52,397 nt of DNA, from contig CAZXCK010000016.1 of NCBI GenBank assembly GCA_964639225.1, positions 1-52,397 of the forward strand, given 5' to 3'. Position numbers and translations under genes: made by a program. Under the pieces are notes generated by a model that saw only the letters and a program-made list of their open reading frames with translations, was not told where the DNA came from and did no database searches. Below, in pieces: positions 1-7,891 of the stretch (the first letter of the stretch is position 1; every line of letters begins with the position of its first letter). The DNA is from CAZXCK01 sp964639225. GTDB lineage: Bacteria > Chloroflexota > Anaerolineae > Aggregatilineales > Phototrophicaceae.

Positions 1-57
1 TCACTTATAGTTAATTGTAACAGTTTGAACTAAACTCATCAACAGTACCCTTACCTC

Positions 58-109
58 GGGTGCATTCGGGATTTGGGGCGGGTTTGCAACTTTCGCGCCG
101 CCAGCGGTT
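58..109 (+). repeat. Dispersed repeat, copy 1
   Basis: About 52 bp beginning GGGTGCATTCGGG and ending CCAGCGGTT. It matches the last 55 bp of the window (52343-52397) in the same orientation with roughly 46 of 53 aligned positions identical and one 2-bp indel. A shorter inverted relative lies at 455-479. No coding potential is seen. The family is unknown to me. Confidence 0.7.
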
Positions 110-212
110 TAAGTGCGGGCGCGCTGTAGCACGTCCTTACGATGGCGCGTAAGGGTGGCGTAATGTGCTTTAACAAAATAATGCGGATAAACCGATCTCG
201 TAGTATGCCTTC

Positions 213-364
213 GCCAGCGGTTCAAAACCGCTGGCTATAGGGAGCCGACCCACTGAAGGGGTCGTGTCCCCTGTGGCACGCAACGGGGGCGGTTCTTTGT
301 GTCTCTTTAGCAGACACGCTTCCTGTAGCCCGGTGTTTTAACGCCGGGCGGGATCGGTCCGCCC
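213..364. repeat. Cluster of five stem-loops upstream of rex
   Basis: Five inverted repeats follow each other: 213-235 (10-bp perfect arms GCCAGCGGTT, 3-nt loop), 247-263 (GACCC/GGGTC), 299-317 (GTGTCT/AGACAC), 328-349 (GCCCGG/CCGGGC) and 346-364 (GGGCGG/CCGCCC, overlapping the one before). A 16-bp direct repeat (GTTTTAACGCCGGGCG) occurs at 335-350 and again at 430-445. Together with the flanking repeats, 1-480 looks like accumulated intergenic repeat DNA. I see no gene in it. A structured RNA is possible but unproven. Confidence 0.6.
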
Positions 365-454
365 CTTTACTCCGCTCTAAATACTTAATCTGCATTACGC
401 CACCCGTTCCTGTTGCCTGCTGCACTTATGTTTTAACGCCGGGCGAGGCGGGTT

Positions 455-479
455 TGCCCCCATTTCCGGATGCACCCCA
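455..479 (-). repeat. Dispersed repeat core, inverted copy 2
   Basis: Read on the minus strand this 25-bp stretch starts TGGGGTGCATCCGGAAAT and agrees with 24 of 25 positions of the copy near the window end (from 52342). It then diverges. It faces copy 1, so two copies in opposite orientation bracket the stem-loop cluster at 213-364. Confidence 0.65.
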
Positions 480-494
480 CCCGCGAACGGGTAT

Positions 495-523
495 TTGGCA
501 TCTGCTTTTAGTAGTGGTAACAT
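495..523 (+). promoter_or_regulatory. Putative sigma-70-type promoter of rex
   Basis: A -35 hexamer TTGGCA (495-500) lies exactly 17 bp before a -10 hexamer TAACAT (518-523), about 60 bp ahead of the rex start codon. Transcription would begin near 530, just ahead of the Rex-like operator at 537-554. Confidence 0.5.
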
Positions 524-536
524 TACTTCGGTCTTT

Positions 537-554
537 TTGTGCAAAAACGCACAG
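537..554. promoter_or_regulatory. Putative Rex operator (autoregulation)
   Basis: An 18-bp imperfect palindrome with the layout TTGTG-N8-CACAG sits between the presumed start of transcription and the ribosome binding site of rex. The known Rex consensus has TTGTG-N8-CACAA spacing, and rex genes are often autoregulated. The inner bases (TTGTGC/GCACAG) also form a palindrome. Binding by Rex is inferred from position and spacing. Confidence 0.5.
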
Positions 555-581
555 CAACACCCAAAGGAGCGAGCAGCACAC

Positions 582-1214
582 ATGCCATCGAATTTGTCCA
601 ATAACATCCCCGACATTGTTATTGGCCGTCTGCCCATTTATCTGCGTGCACTGCGCCGGCTGGCGCAGGAAGGTGTCGAGCTGACATCCTCACACGAACT
701 GGGCAAGCGCCTGGGTATCAGTTCCGCCCAGATCCGTAAGGACCTGTCTCATTTCGGCGGTTTTGGCAAGCAGGGCACCGGCTACCAGATCAGCTTTCTG
801 GAGGAGAAACTGCGCCAGGTGCTGCAGGTCAACCGGGACTGGGAAGTGGCGCTGGTAGGGGCCGGCAATCTGGGCAGCGCGGTTGCTCACTACCAGGGCT
901 TCGCTGTGCGGGGATTCCACATTACCTGCGTTTTCGATGCCGCCCCGGACCGGATCGGCTCGCAGATCAACGAGACAATCGTCATCCAGCCGATGGACCA
1001 ACTGAACGAAACGCTCCGCACGCGCGGCATCCAGATCGCCATGCTGGCGGTTCCGGCAGAGTACGCGCAGGAAGTTGCCAATCAGTTAGTGGAAGCCGGG
1101 GTGCGCGCCATCCTCAATTACGCGCCCATCAACCTGAGCGTACCGGAAGGCGTCCGCGTGCAGCATATCGACCCGGTGGTGCATTTGCAGCGGATGACCT
1201 ATTATCTGAAGTAA
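582..1214 (+). CDS. rex: Redox-sensing transcriptional repressor Rex
   Basis: A 210-residue protein of normal Rex length. Rex represses fermentation and respiration genes and leaves DNA when the NADH/NAD+ ratio rises. The N-terminal winged helix (about residues 5-75) contains the typical run LGISSAQIRKDLSHFG followed by FGKQGTGY. The C-terminal Rossmann domain opens with GAGNLGSAV. The ATG at 582 is chosen because AAAGGAGC lies about 11 bp upstream and the known Rex N-terminus begins here; an in-frame longer reading from 495 would run through the promoter and operator. The gene is monocistronic; the next gene, mreB, converges on it. Confidence 0.95.
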   Translation: MPSNLSNNIPDIVIGRLPIYLRALRRLAQEGVELTSSHELGKRLGISSAQIRKDLSHFGGFGKQGTGYQISFLEEKLRQVLQVNRDWEVALVGAGNLGSAVAHYQGFAVRGFHITCVFDAAPDRIGSQINETIVIQPMDQLNETLRTRGIQIAMLAVPAEYAQEVANQLVEAGVRAILNYAPINLSVPEGVRVQHIDPVVHLQRMTYYLK

Positions 1215-1249
1215 CCCCAACAGGTCACCCGCCCGAACAACGACTATTT

Positions 1250-2275
1250 TTAGTAACTGTGGACAATACGGCGGAACAGGGCCGGATCATCCAGCGCGCG
1301 ACCGGCTCCCACAGCCACCGCGATCATCGGATTCTCGGCACGATACGCCGGGACACCCGTTTCGCGCGTCAGGAAATCGTCGATGCCACGCAGCAGCGCG
1401 CAGCCGCCCGTCAGCGTGATGCCCCGGTCGATGATGTCCGATGCCAGTTCCGGCGGCGTGTTGGACAGCACACTCTTGACGACAGTGGCGATAGCCGCCA
1501 GCGGCTCGGCCAGCCCTTCGACAACCTCGCCAGTGGTGATCGTCACCGTGCGCGGTAGCCCGCTGACATTGTCGCGTCCCTGGATTTCCATCGACATATC
1601 TTCCGGCTGGTCAACCGCCGCGCCGATCTGAATCTTCACCGCCTCGGCTGTCGGCTGGCCGATCACCAGATTGTACTTGCGTCGCACATAGGCGATGATG
1701 CCGTCATCCAGGCGCAGGCCGCCCACACGCCCACTCTCGGCGCGCACGATGTTGTTCATACTGACGACCGCCGCCTCGGTGATGCCGCCGCCAATGTTAA
1801 CGATCATATCACCGGCAGGCGTGCCCACCGGCAGACCGGCGCCAATGGCCGCCGCCAGCGGCTCCCACACCAGATGCGCCTCGCGCGCGCCAGCCGCCAG
1901 CGCCGCTTCATGGACAGCGCGCTTTTCCACACTGGTTACACCATACGGAACCGAGATCATCACCGTTGGCCGGAAGAAGCGAACCCGTCCACCGACCTTG
2001 TTAAAGAAATAGCGCAGCATGAATTCGGTCACTTCATAGTCGGCGATGACACCGTTCTGCAGCGGACGGACAATCTGGATGTCCTCTTCCTGGACGCGGC
2101 CCATCATCTCCCTGGCTGGCTGGCCGATCTCCATAACGCTGATGCGACCGCGCGCGTCCTCTTCGGTAGCCACCGCCACCAGCGACGGCTCCTGCAGAAC
2201 GATCTGGCCGCCTTCATAGATCAACACATTGACCGTACCCAGGTCCACGCCCAGGTTTTTGCTGAATAGAGGCAT
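1250..2275 (-). CDS. mreB: MreB-family rod-shape actin
   Basis: A 341-residue bacterial actin of MreB/Mbl type. It would polymerise under the membrane and guide peptidoglycan synthesis. The actin fold nucleotide motifs are visible: phosphate-1 loop LGVDLGTVNVLIY at the N-terminus, phosphate-2 region with NIGGGITEAAVVS, and a C-terminal LTGGCALLRGIDDFL. Length matches the family (about 340). It lies downstream of atpC but is separated by a strong hairpin and has its own promoter, so it is probably transcribed separately. No mreC or mreD is adjacent. A short GC-rich palindrome (2294-2308) lies in its leader just upstream of AGGAAAG. Confidence 0.92.
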   Translation of the reverse strand: MPLFSKNLGVDLGTVNVLIYEGGQIVLQEPSLVAVATEEDARGRISVMEIGQPAREMMGRVQEEDIQIVRPLQNGVIADYEVTEFMLRYFFNKVGGRVRFFRPTVMISVPYGVTSVEKRAVHEAALAAGAREAHLVWEPLAAAIGAGLPVGTPAGDMIVNIGGGITEAAVVSMNNIVRAESGRVGGLRLDDGIIAYVRRKYNLVIGQPTAEAVKIQIGAAVDQPEDMSMEIQGRDNVSGLPRTVTITTGEVVEGLAEPLAAIATVVKSVLSNTPPELASDIIDRGITLTGGCALLRGIDDFLTRETGVPAYRAENPMIAVAVGAGRALDDPALFRRIVHSY

Positions 2276-2341
2276 GCTTGGTAACTTTCCTGGTGTCGCG
2301 CAGCGCGACGGTTGGTGGTTAAAGCAGCAACGCTTGCGCTA

Positions 2342-2370
2342 TTTATACAATCAGACCAAACGAAAAGCAA
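2342..2370 (-). promoter_or_regulatory. Putative mreB promoter
   Basis: On the minus strand TTGCTT (2365-2370) and TATAAA (2342-2347) are separated by 17 bp, about 65 bp ahead of the mreB start. The -35 overlaps the T-rich tail of the upstream atpC terminator. Confidence 0.45.
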
Positions 2371-2394
2371 CGCCTGGCGACATAAGTCCAGGCG
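2371..2394 (-). terminator. Rho-independent terminator after atpC
   Basis: Stem CGCCTGG/CCAGGCG with a 10-nt loop, followed on the minus strand by TGCTTTTCGTTT. It lies between the atpC stop and mreB and would close the atp transcript. Confidence 0.7.
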
Positions 2395-2431
2395 CTGCTC
2401 GATTACACAGACTTGTCAGACCTCTCCGGAA

Positions 2432-2884
2432 TCAGTCGCCGGATTCTTCGTCCTCGATGATACGCATCATAGAAGGACCCTGTTTTAGCTTTCGACTCAC
2501 CCGGATCGCCAGCTCGGCGCGGCGCAGTTGCAGCGCGGCGTCGCGGCGCTTGTCCTCTGGTAAACTTTCGGCCAGCATCTCGCGGGCGCGCTCGCGGGCT
2601 TCTTCGGCGGCCTGCATATCCAGCGCATGAGCCGACGCCGCCATATCCGCCAACAGAACGACCTTGCCGGGCCGCACATCAACGACACCGCCATAGATGA
2701 CAAACCGCTCTTCGGCGCTGCCTTTGCGGATCACCAGCTCACCGAAATCCAGCGTGGTCAGCACCGGCGAATGGCGCGGCAGCACACCCATAATGCCCTC
2801 AGTGGCGGGCACCAGCACCATATCGGCAGCGCGCTCCTCAAAGACTCTACCCTCTTGTGATACCAGCTCCACATGTATCGTCAT
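2432..2884 (-). CDS. atpC: F1F0 ATP synthase epsilon subunit
   Basis: A 150-residue epsilon subunit of the F1 central stalk. The N-terminal beta-sandwich (about residues 1-85) has the family features (LVSQEGRVF, ATEGIMGVLPRHSPVLTTL, FVIYGGVVDVRPGKVVLLAD). The C-terminal helical hairpin (about 88-140) is Ala/Arg/Glu rich and ends in an acidic tail. It follows atpD by 20 bp as the last gene of the atpAGDC unit. Confidence 0.93.
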   Translation of the reverse strand: MTIHVELVSQEGRVFEERAADMVLVPATEGIMGVLPRHSPVLTTLDFGELVIRKGSAEERFVIYGGVVDVRPGKVVLLADMAASAHALDMQAAEEARERAREMLAESLPEDKRRDAALQLRRAELAIRVSRKLKQGPSMMRIIEDEESGD

Positions 2885-2904
2885 AATCTACATTCCCTGG
2901 CTGG

Positions 2905-4311
2905 CTAGTCTTCGGCTTCGGCTTTTTCGTAACGCTCGATAACTTCCTCGATCGTACCCGTCATGTTGAACATCTGCTCCGGGATGTGGTCCACCTCGCC
3001 ATCCAGAATGCGGCGGAAACCGTTCACCGTGTCGCGGACCTTCACATAGCGGCCCTCACGGCCCGTAAACTGCTCGGCCACCACCATCGGCTGCGTCAGG
3101 AACTGCTCAATCTTACGGGCGCGCGCCACCAGCATCTTGTCTTCCGGCGACAGCTCATCCACACCCAGAATAGCGATGATATCCTGCAAGTCCTTGTAGC
3201 GCTGGAGTACCTGCTGTACCTCGCGGGCGGTACGGTAATGCTCTTCGCCGATAATCATCGGGTCCAGAATCTTGCTGGTACTGTTGAGCGGGTCCACAGC
3301 CGGGAACAGACCGCGCGCCGCAATCGAGCGTTCCAGCGCGATGGTGCCGTCCAGGTGAGTGAACACAGCCACCGGCGCCGGGTCGGAGTAGTCGTCGGCG
3401 GGCACATAGACCGCCTGCATCGACGTGATCGCGCCCGTGCGTGTCGAGGTAATGCGCTCCTGGAGCTGGCCCATCTCATCGGCCAGCGTCGGCTGGTAGC
3501 CCACCGCCGACGGCATACGACCCAGCAGCGCCGATACCTCAGCGCCAGCCAGCGAATAACGGAAGATGTTGTCAATAAACAGCAGCACGTCCTTGCCCTG
3601 GTCGCGGAAGTGCTCGGCCATCGCCAGCCCGGAGAGCGCCACACGCAGACGCACGCCCGGCGGCTCGTTCATCTGGCCGAAAACCATCGCCAGCTTGTCA
3701 AGCACGCCCGCCTCGTCCATCTCCTGGTAGAGCTGCGTACCCTCACGGGTGCGCTCGCCCACGCCAGCAAACACCGACAGACCCGCATGCTGCGTGGCGA
3801 TGGAGTTAATCAGCTCCTGAATGGTCACGGTCTTGCCCACACCTGCGCCGCCGAAAATGCCGGTCTTGCCGCCGCGCGTCATCGGCGCCACCAGGTCGAT
3901 GACTTTCAGACCGGTCTCGAACACCTCGACTTGCGTCGATTGATCCTCAAAATCCGGCGCCGGGTAATGGATGGGGCGGCGCGGCGAGTCATCAGAAACC
4001 GGGTCCATGTTATCAATGGGGCGGCCCAGCACGTTAAACACGCGCCCCAGCGAGGCATCGCCCACCGGTACGGTGATCGGGCTGCCGACAGCATAAGCCG
4101 GCACACCGCGCTGCAGGCCGTCGGTGGTGTCCATGGCGACGGTACGCACATTGCGTCCACCCAGGTGCATCTGAACTTCCAGGATCAGGTCTTCTTCGCC
4201 TTCACGCGGCACGCGGATCGCTTCGAAAATCTCCGGCAGGTCCGTACTGGGGAAATGTACGTCAACTACCGCACCCAGCACCTGAGAGATACGTCCTTCG
4301 ATTTCGCTCAT
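2905..4311 (-). CDS. atpD: F1F0 ATP synthase beta subunit
   Basis: A 468-residue catalytic beta subunit of F1, which makes ATP from ADP and phosphate at the cytoplasmic face of the membrane. The P-loop GGAGVGKT is at residues 154-161, with GERTREG and the Walker B region VLLFIDNIFRYS further on. N-terminal beta-barrel, nucleotide domain and C-terminal helical domain are all of normal length. A GAGGAG ribosome site precedes the ATG. Note IFRYS where many beta subunits have IFRFT, a conservative change. It is followed by atpC after 20 bp. Confidence 0.97.
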   Translation of the reverse strand: MSEIEGRISQVLGAVVDVHFPSTDLPEIFEAIRVPREGEEDLILEVQMHLGGRNVRTVAMDTTDGLQRGVPAYAVGSPITVPVGDASLGRVFNVLGRPIDNMDPVSDDSPRRPIHYPAPDFEDQSTQVEVFETGLKVIDLVAPMTRGGKTGIFGGAGVGKTVTIQELINSIATQHAGLSVFAGVGERTREGTQLYQEMDEAGVLDKLAMVFGQMNEPPGVRLRVALSGLAMAEHFRDQGKDVLLFIDNIFRYSLAGAEVSALLGRMPSAVGYQPTLADEMGQLQERITSTRTGAITSMQAVYVPADDYSDPAPVAVFTHLDGTIALERSIAARGLFPAVDPLNSTSKILDPMIIGEEHYRTAREVQQVLQRYKDLQDIIAILGVDELSPEDKMLVARARKIEQFLTQPMVVAEQFTGREGRYVKVRDTVNGFRRILDGEVDHIPEQMFNMTGTIEEVIERYEKAEAED

Positions 4312-4345
4312 ACCCTATCATCTCCTCATTTCAGTCAGGCGCAGG

Positions 4346-5302
4346 CTATACGGAAACGTCCGCAGCCTGTTGTTGATTCAGGATTTCTTCAGCCATGCTG
4401 TCGATTGAATTCTGCAGCGCGTTGGCGCCGCCCACGATATCAAGAATTTCGTTGGTGATCGCCGCCTGGCGCGCTTTGTTATAGACCAGGGTCAGATCAT
4501 CCACCAACTGCGAGGCATTGTCCGAGGCGTTGCGCATGGCCACCATCCGCGCCGAATGCTCGCTGGCTTTGCTTTCCAGAATCGCCTGATACAGGCCCAG
4601 ATCGGTGAAGCGCGGCACAATCTCGTCGATGATGGCCGCCGGATTCGGCTCGATCTCGTAATTCTGGTCCATCGTGGTGACGTTGGCATCCTTGAGATAC
4701 TCGAACTCAATCACCTGATTCGCCTGAGGGACGAGCGGCAGCCAGCTAAAAACCGCCGGACGCTGGGTCAGCGTGTTGATGAAATCGGTATAGGCGATAA
4801 ACACCGCATCCACGCCGCCGCTGGTGAAAGCATCTTTCGCCACACGAGCCATCGGCTGTACATCGGTGATACGCAGATCGTCGTCGATATCGCTGAATTC
4901 GGCCACCACCTTGGCGCCCGCGCGGATAAGCGACTCGCGCCCTTTGCGCCCGATGGTGACATAGTCCACCGGCACCGCGATCTGGTCAGCGAAACGCTGC
5001 GTTACCCGGATGATGTTGGTGTTGAAGGCGCCCGCCAGACCACGATCCGACGTAATGAGCACGATCATCACCTTGTTGATCTGCTCGCGGACAGTCAGCA
5101 GTTCGTGCAGGCTGTCGCCGCCACCGGCGGCCTGCACGTTCTGCAGAATTTCGATAGCCTTCTCCGAATAGGCGCGGCTGGCCAGCACTTTGGCCTGCGC
5201 CTTGCGCACCCGCGACGCCGAGACAGCTTCCAGCGCACGGGTAATCTGCCCAATGTTCTGGACACTGCGTATACGTCGTTTGATTTCTCTTGTACTGGGC
5301 AT
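4346..5302 (-). CDS. atpG: F1F0 ATP synthase gamma subunit
   Basis: A 318-residue gamma subunit, the rotating shaft of F1. The N-terminal helix MPSTREIKRRIRSVQNIGQITRALEAVSA and the C-terminal helix ending in TNEILDIVGGANAL form the coiled-coil shaft; the central ITSDRGLAGAFNTNI is a family signature. It is longer than the usual 285-290 residues, with extra length in the middle domain and a C-terminal tail after the shaft helix. GGAGGAG lies 9 bp before the ATG. It sits between atpA and atpD with short spacers. Confidence 0.95.
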   Translation of the reverse strand: MPSTREIKRRIRSVQNIGQITRALEAVSASRVRKAQAKVLASRAYSEKAIEILQNVQAAGGGDSLHELLTVREQINKVMIVLITSDRGLAGAFNTNIIRVTQRFADQIAVPVDYVTIGRKGRESLIRAGAKVVAEFSDIDDDLRITDVQPMARVAKDAFTSGGVDAVFIAYTDFINTLTQRPAVFSWLPLVPQANQVIEFEYLKDANVTTMDQNYEIEPNPAAIIDEIVPRFTDLGLYQAILESKASEHSARMVAMRNASDNASQLVDDLTLVYNKARQAAITNEILDIVGGANALQNSIDSMAEEILNQQQAADVSV

Positions 5303-5337
5303 CGTCTGTCTCCTCCCTGCGCTGGAGCGCCTGGGAG

Positions 5338-6843
5338 CTAGCTCCAGTTCTCATTAAACTGCTTCAGTGCCTTTTCCAGGTCCTCACGGTTTTCATCCGT
5401 GAGTTCCTTCTGCTCGGCGATCCGCCGCGCCACATCGCCATACTGGCTGTTGTAGGCGCGCAGGAACTCCGTCTGCCATTCCTTGACACGCTCCACCGGC
5501 ACATTGTCGAGGTAACCCTTTGTACCCGCATAAACCAGCGCCACCTGATCGGCAAGCGCCAGCGGCTGGTACTGGGTCTGCTTCAGCAACTCCGTCAGGC
5601 GCAGACCGCGATCAAGCTGGCGCTGGGTGGTGCGGTCGAGGTCGGAACCGAACTGAGCGAAGGCCGCCAGCGACCGGAACTGCGCCAGGTCAATACGCAT
5701 ACCGCCAGCCACGCGCTTCATGGCTTTCGTCTGGGCGTCGCCACCCACACGGCTCACGCTGATACCCACATTCAGCGCCGGGCGCTGGCCTGCGTAGAAC
5801 AGGTCCGGCTCCAGGTAAATCTGGCCGTCCGTAATCGAAATCACATTGGTGGGAATATAAGCGGAAACGTCGCCCAGCAGCGTCTCAATCATGGGCAGCG
5901 CCGTCAGGCTGCCGCCGCCGCGATCCTCGCTCAACTGCGCGGCGCGCTCCAGCAGACGGCTGTGCAGGTAGAACACGTCACCAGGGTACGCCTCGCGGCC
6001 CGGCGGGCGGCGCATCAGCAGCGATACCTGACGATAGGCCCAGGCGTGCTTGGACAGGTCATCATAGACCACCAGCGCATCCTTACCGTTTTCCATAAAC
6101 CATTCACCAATCGCGCAGCCGGAATAGGGCGCGATATAGTTCATCGAAGCCGGGTCCGACGCCGACGCCACCACAACGGTGGTGTATTCCATCGCGCCGT
6201 ACTCTTCGAGCAGCGCCACCAGACGCGCCACCTCACCCCGGCGCTTGCCGATGGCCACGTAAATACAGTACATATCCTGACCACCCTGATTCAGGATGGT
6301 GTCGATAGCGATGGCCGTCTTACCGATCTGGCGGTCGCCAATAATCAGCTCGCGCTGGCCACGACCGATGGGGATCATCGCGTCGATGGCCATAATGCCA
6401 GTCTGCACCGGGCGATACACATTCTGGCGCTCCATCACGCCGGGCGCGATACGCTCGATATTATAGAATTCATCCGCGCCAATAGGACCTTTGCCGTCCA
6501 GCGGATTGCCGAGCGCGTCCACCACGCGACCGACCATCCCCATACCGACCGGGACTGACGCGATACGACCCAGCGGGCGCACTTCGCTGCCTTCGCTGAT
6601 CTCGTCATACTCACCCAGGATGATGACACCCACGCTGTCGCTTTCCAGGTTGAAAGCGATGCCGGGTACGCCGTTGTCGAAGCGGACCAGCTCACTGAAA
6701 CGGATGTTGTCCAGTCCAGCCACCCGTGCAATACCGTCGCCGACTTCCTCTACATACCCAACCTCAACCGCTTCGATGGTCGTCTCATACGAATTGATCT
6801 GGTCAAGAAGCGATTGGTACATATTCTCAGAGGCTTCCGCCAT
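5338..6843 (-). CDS. atpA: F1F0 ATP synthase alpha subunit
   Basis: A 501-residue alpha subunit, the regulatory nucleotide-binding partner of beta in the F1 head. The P-loop GDRQIGKTAIAID lies near residue 170, followed by the alpha-type regions VYDDLSKHAWAYR and RPPGREAYPGDVFYLHSRLLER. The ATG at 6843 (protein MAEASENMY) is chosen over an in-frame ATG 45 bp upstream because TAGGAG lies 8 bp before it. It is the first gene of the unit; the delta, a, b and c genes that usually precede it are absent from the window. Confidence 0.96.
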   Translation of the reverse strand: MAEASENMYQSLLDQINSYETTIEAVEVGYVEEVGDGIARVAGLDNIRFSELVRFDNGVPGIAFNLESDSVGVIILGEYDEISEGSEVRPLGRIASVPVGMGMVGRVVDALGNPLDGKGPIGADEFYNIERIAPGVMERQNVYRPVQTGIMAIDAMIPIGRGQRELIIGDRQIGKTAIAIDTILNQGGQDMYCIYVAIGKRRGEVARLVALLEEYGAMEYTTVVVASASDPASMNYIAPYSGCAIGEWFMENGKDALVVYDDLSKHAWAYRQVSLLMRRPPGREAYPGDVFYLHSRLLERAAQLSEDRGGGSLTALPMIETLLGDVSAYIPTNVISITDGQIYLEPDLFYAGQRPALNVGISVSRVGGDAQTKAMKRVAGGMRIDLAQFRSLAAFAQFGSDLDRTTQRQLDRGLRLTELLKQTQYQPLALADQVALVYAGTKGYLDNVPVERVKEWQTEFLRAYNSQYGDVARRIAEQKELTDENREDLEKALKQFNENWS

Positions 6844-6930
6844 GGTTCGGACTCCTATAAATGTGTGGTTAATCTTGCGATGACGCACATTCCGGGGGAA
6901 TGCTAATTACGCGCAATGCTGCACAAACAC

Positions 6931-6952
6931 GCCGTACTGCCTACAGGACGGC
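6931..6952 (-). other. Stem-loop in the atpA leader
   Basis: Arms GCCGT/ACGGC and CTG/CAG separated by one mismatch, with a 4-nt loop. It lies in the transcribed leader between the atp promoter (6956-6984) and the atpA start. There is no T-run, so it is more likely a leader structure than a terminator. Confidence 0.35.
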
Positions 6953-6955
6953 GAT

Positions 6956-6984
6956 ATTGTAGCCTATCCGTATAATAATGTCCA
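6956..6984 (-). promoter_or_regulatory. Putative promoter of atpAGDC
   Basis: On the minus strand TGGACA (6979-6984) and TACAAT (6956-6961) are separated by 17 bp. Each hexamer matches its consensus in five of six positions. The leader to atpA is about 110 nt. Confidence 0.6.
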
Positions 6985-7028
6985 CGATTTCACAAATTAC
7001 ACATCTGCCGCCCACAGATGACGCGCAA

Positions 7029-7856
7029 TCAGTCGTCGTTCTGCTCGCCCAACTGCCGCGAACGCTGGTAAGCCGCCCAGATAGCTTTTGAAATCACCGT
7101 GCGCACGCCGCCTTTCTCCAACTGATACAGCGCCGCCGCCGATGTCCCGCCAGGGCTGGTCACCTGGTTGCGCAGCTCCGCCGGGTGCAGGCCAGCTTCG
7201 ATAGCATATTTGACCGAGCCAAGCATCGTCTGGTGGACCAGGAACTGCGAATCCTGGCGCGAAAACCCCATATGCACACCGGCATCGATCATGGCTTCCA
7301 TCAGCAGAAATACATACGACGGCCCGCTGCCGTTGAGCGCCGTCGCCATATCCAGCAGCTTTTCGTCGTCCACATACAGCGACTGGCCCAGCGCGCCCAG
7401 CACCGCCGATGCCCACAGCCGCTGACGTTCGGAGACTTCCGCCGTAGCCGTCCAGACGGTCGTCCCCTCCCCGATCTGCCCCGGCGTGTTGGGCATGGCA
7501 CGCACCACATAATGACAGTCGATGCGGTCGATGATTTTCTGCATTTTGTAGCCAGCAGCAATACTCAGCACCAGCGCATCCGGCTTAATGTGCCCCCTGA
7601 TGCCAGGCAGCACGCGGCTCATCATCTGCGGCTTGATCGACAGCACCAGCACATCGGCCTCAGCGGCGGCCAGAGCGTTATCGTTGGTGAATCGCACGCC
7701 ATAACGCTCGACAAGTTCGGCACCGCGCTGGGTATGGACGTCGGCGGCGATAATCGACTGCGGCGGCAGCAGTTCCTGGCGCAGCAGACCCTTAATCATG
7801 GCCTCGCCCATCACCCCACTGCCAATAAGCGCGATTGTTGCATTTTCCAGAACCAT
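7029..7856 (-). CDS. proC: Pyrroline-5-carboxylate reductase
   Basis: A 275-residue ProC, the last enzyme of proline synthesis (pyrroline-5-carboxylate plus NAD(P)H to proline). The N-terminal Rossmann fold has ALIGSGVMGEAMIKGLL. The C-terminal dimerisation and active-site domain has ALNGSGPSYVFLLMEAMIDAGV and TSPGGTSAAALYQLE. The start at 7856 (MVLENATIALIGSG) is chosen because GGAG lies 8 bp upstream and the Rossmann strand begins directly after; a longer reading from 7895 adds 13 residues without support. It lies 35 bp downstream of the epimerase-like gene and probably shares its transcript. Confidence 0.93.
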   Translation of the reverse strand: MVLENATIALIGSGVMGEAMIKGLLRQELLPPQSIIAADVHTQRGAELVERYGVRFTNDNALAAAEADVLVLSIKPQMMSRVLPGIRGHIKPDALVLSIAAGYKMQKIIDRIDCHYVVRAMPNTPGQIGEGTTVWTATAEVSERQRLWASAVLGALGQSLYVDDEKLLDMATALNGSGPSYVFLLMEAMIDAGVHMGFSRQDSQFLVHQTMLGSVKYAIEAGLHPAELRNQVTSPGGTSAAALYQLEKGGVRTVISKAIWAAYQRSRQLGEQNDD

Positions 7857-7891
7857 CTCGTCATCTCCGTTGTTCGGCCCAGCCGGCAAGC

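Noticed and set aside
1..581. tRNA or known riboswitch in the structured region before rex
   Set aside because: The stem-loops do not form a cloverleaf and lack T-loop and anticodon features; no riboswitch consensus known to me fits.
2986..4458. Open frame of 490 codons opposite atpD and atpG
   Set aside because: It is the antisense of strongly conserved atpD and atpG, has a His/Arg-rich composition with no domain, and no ribosome site.
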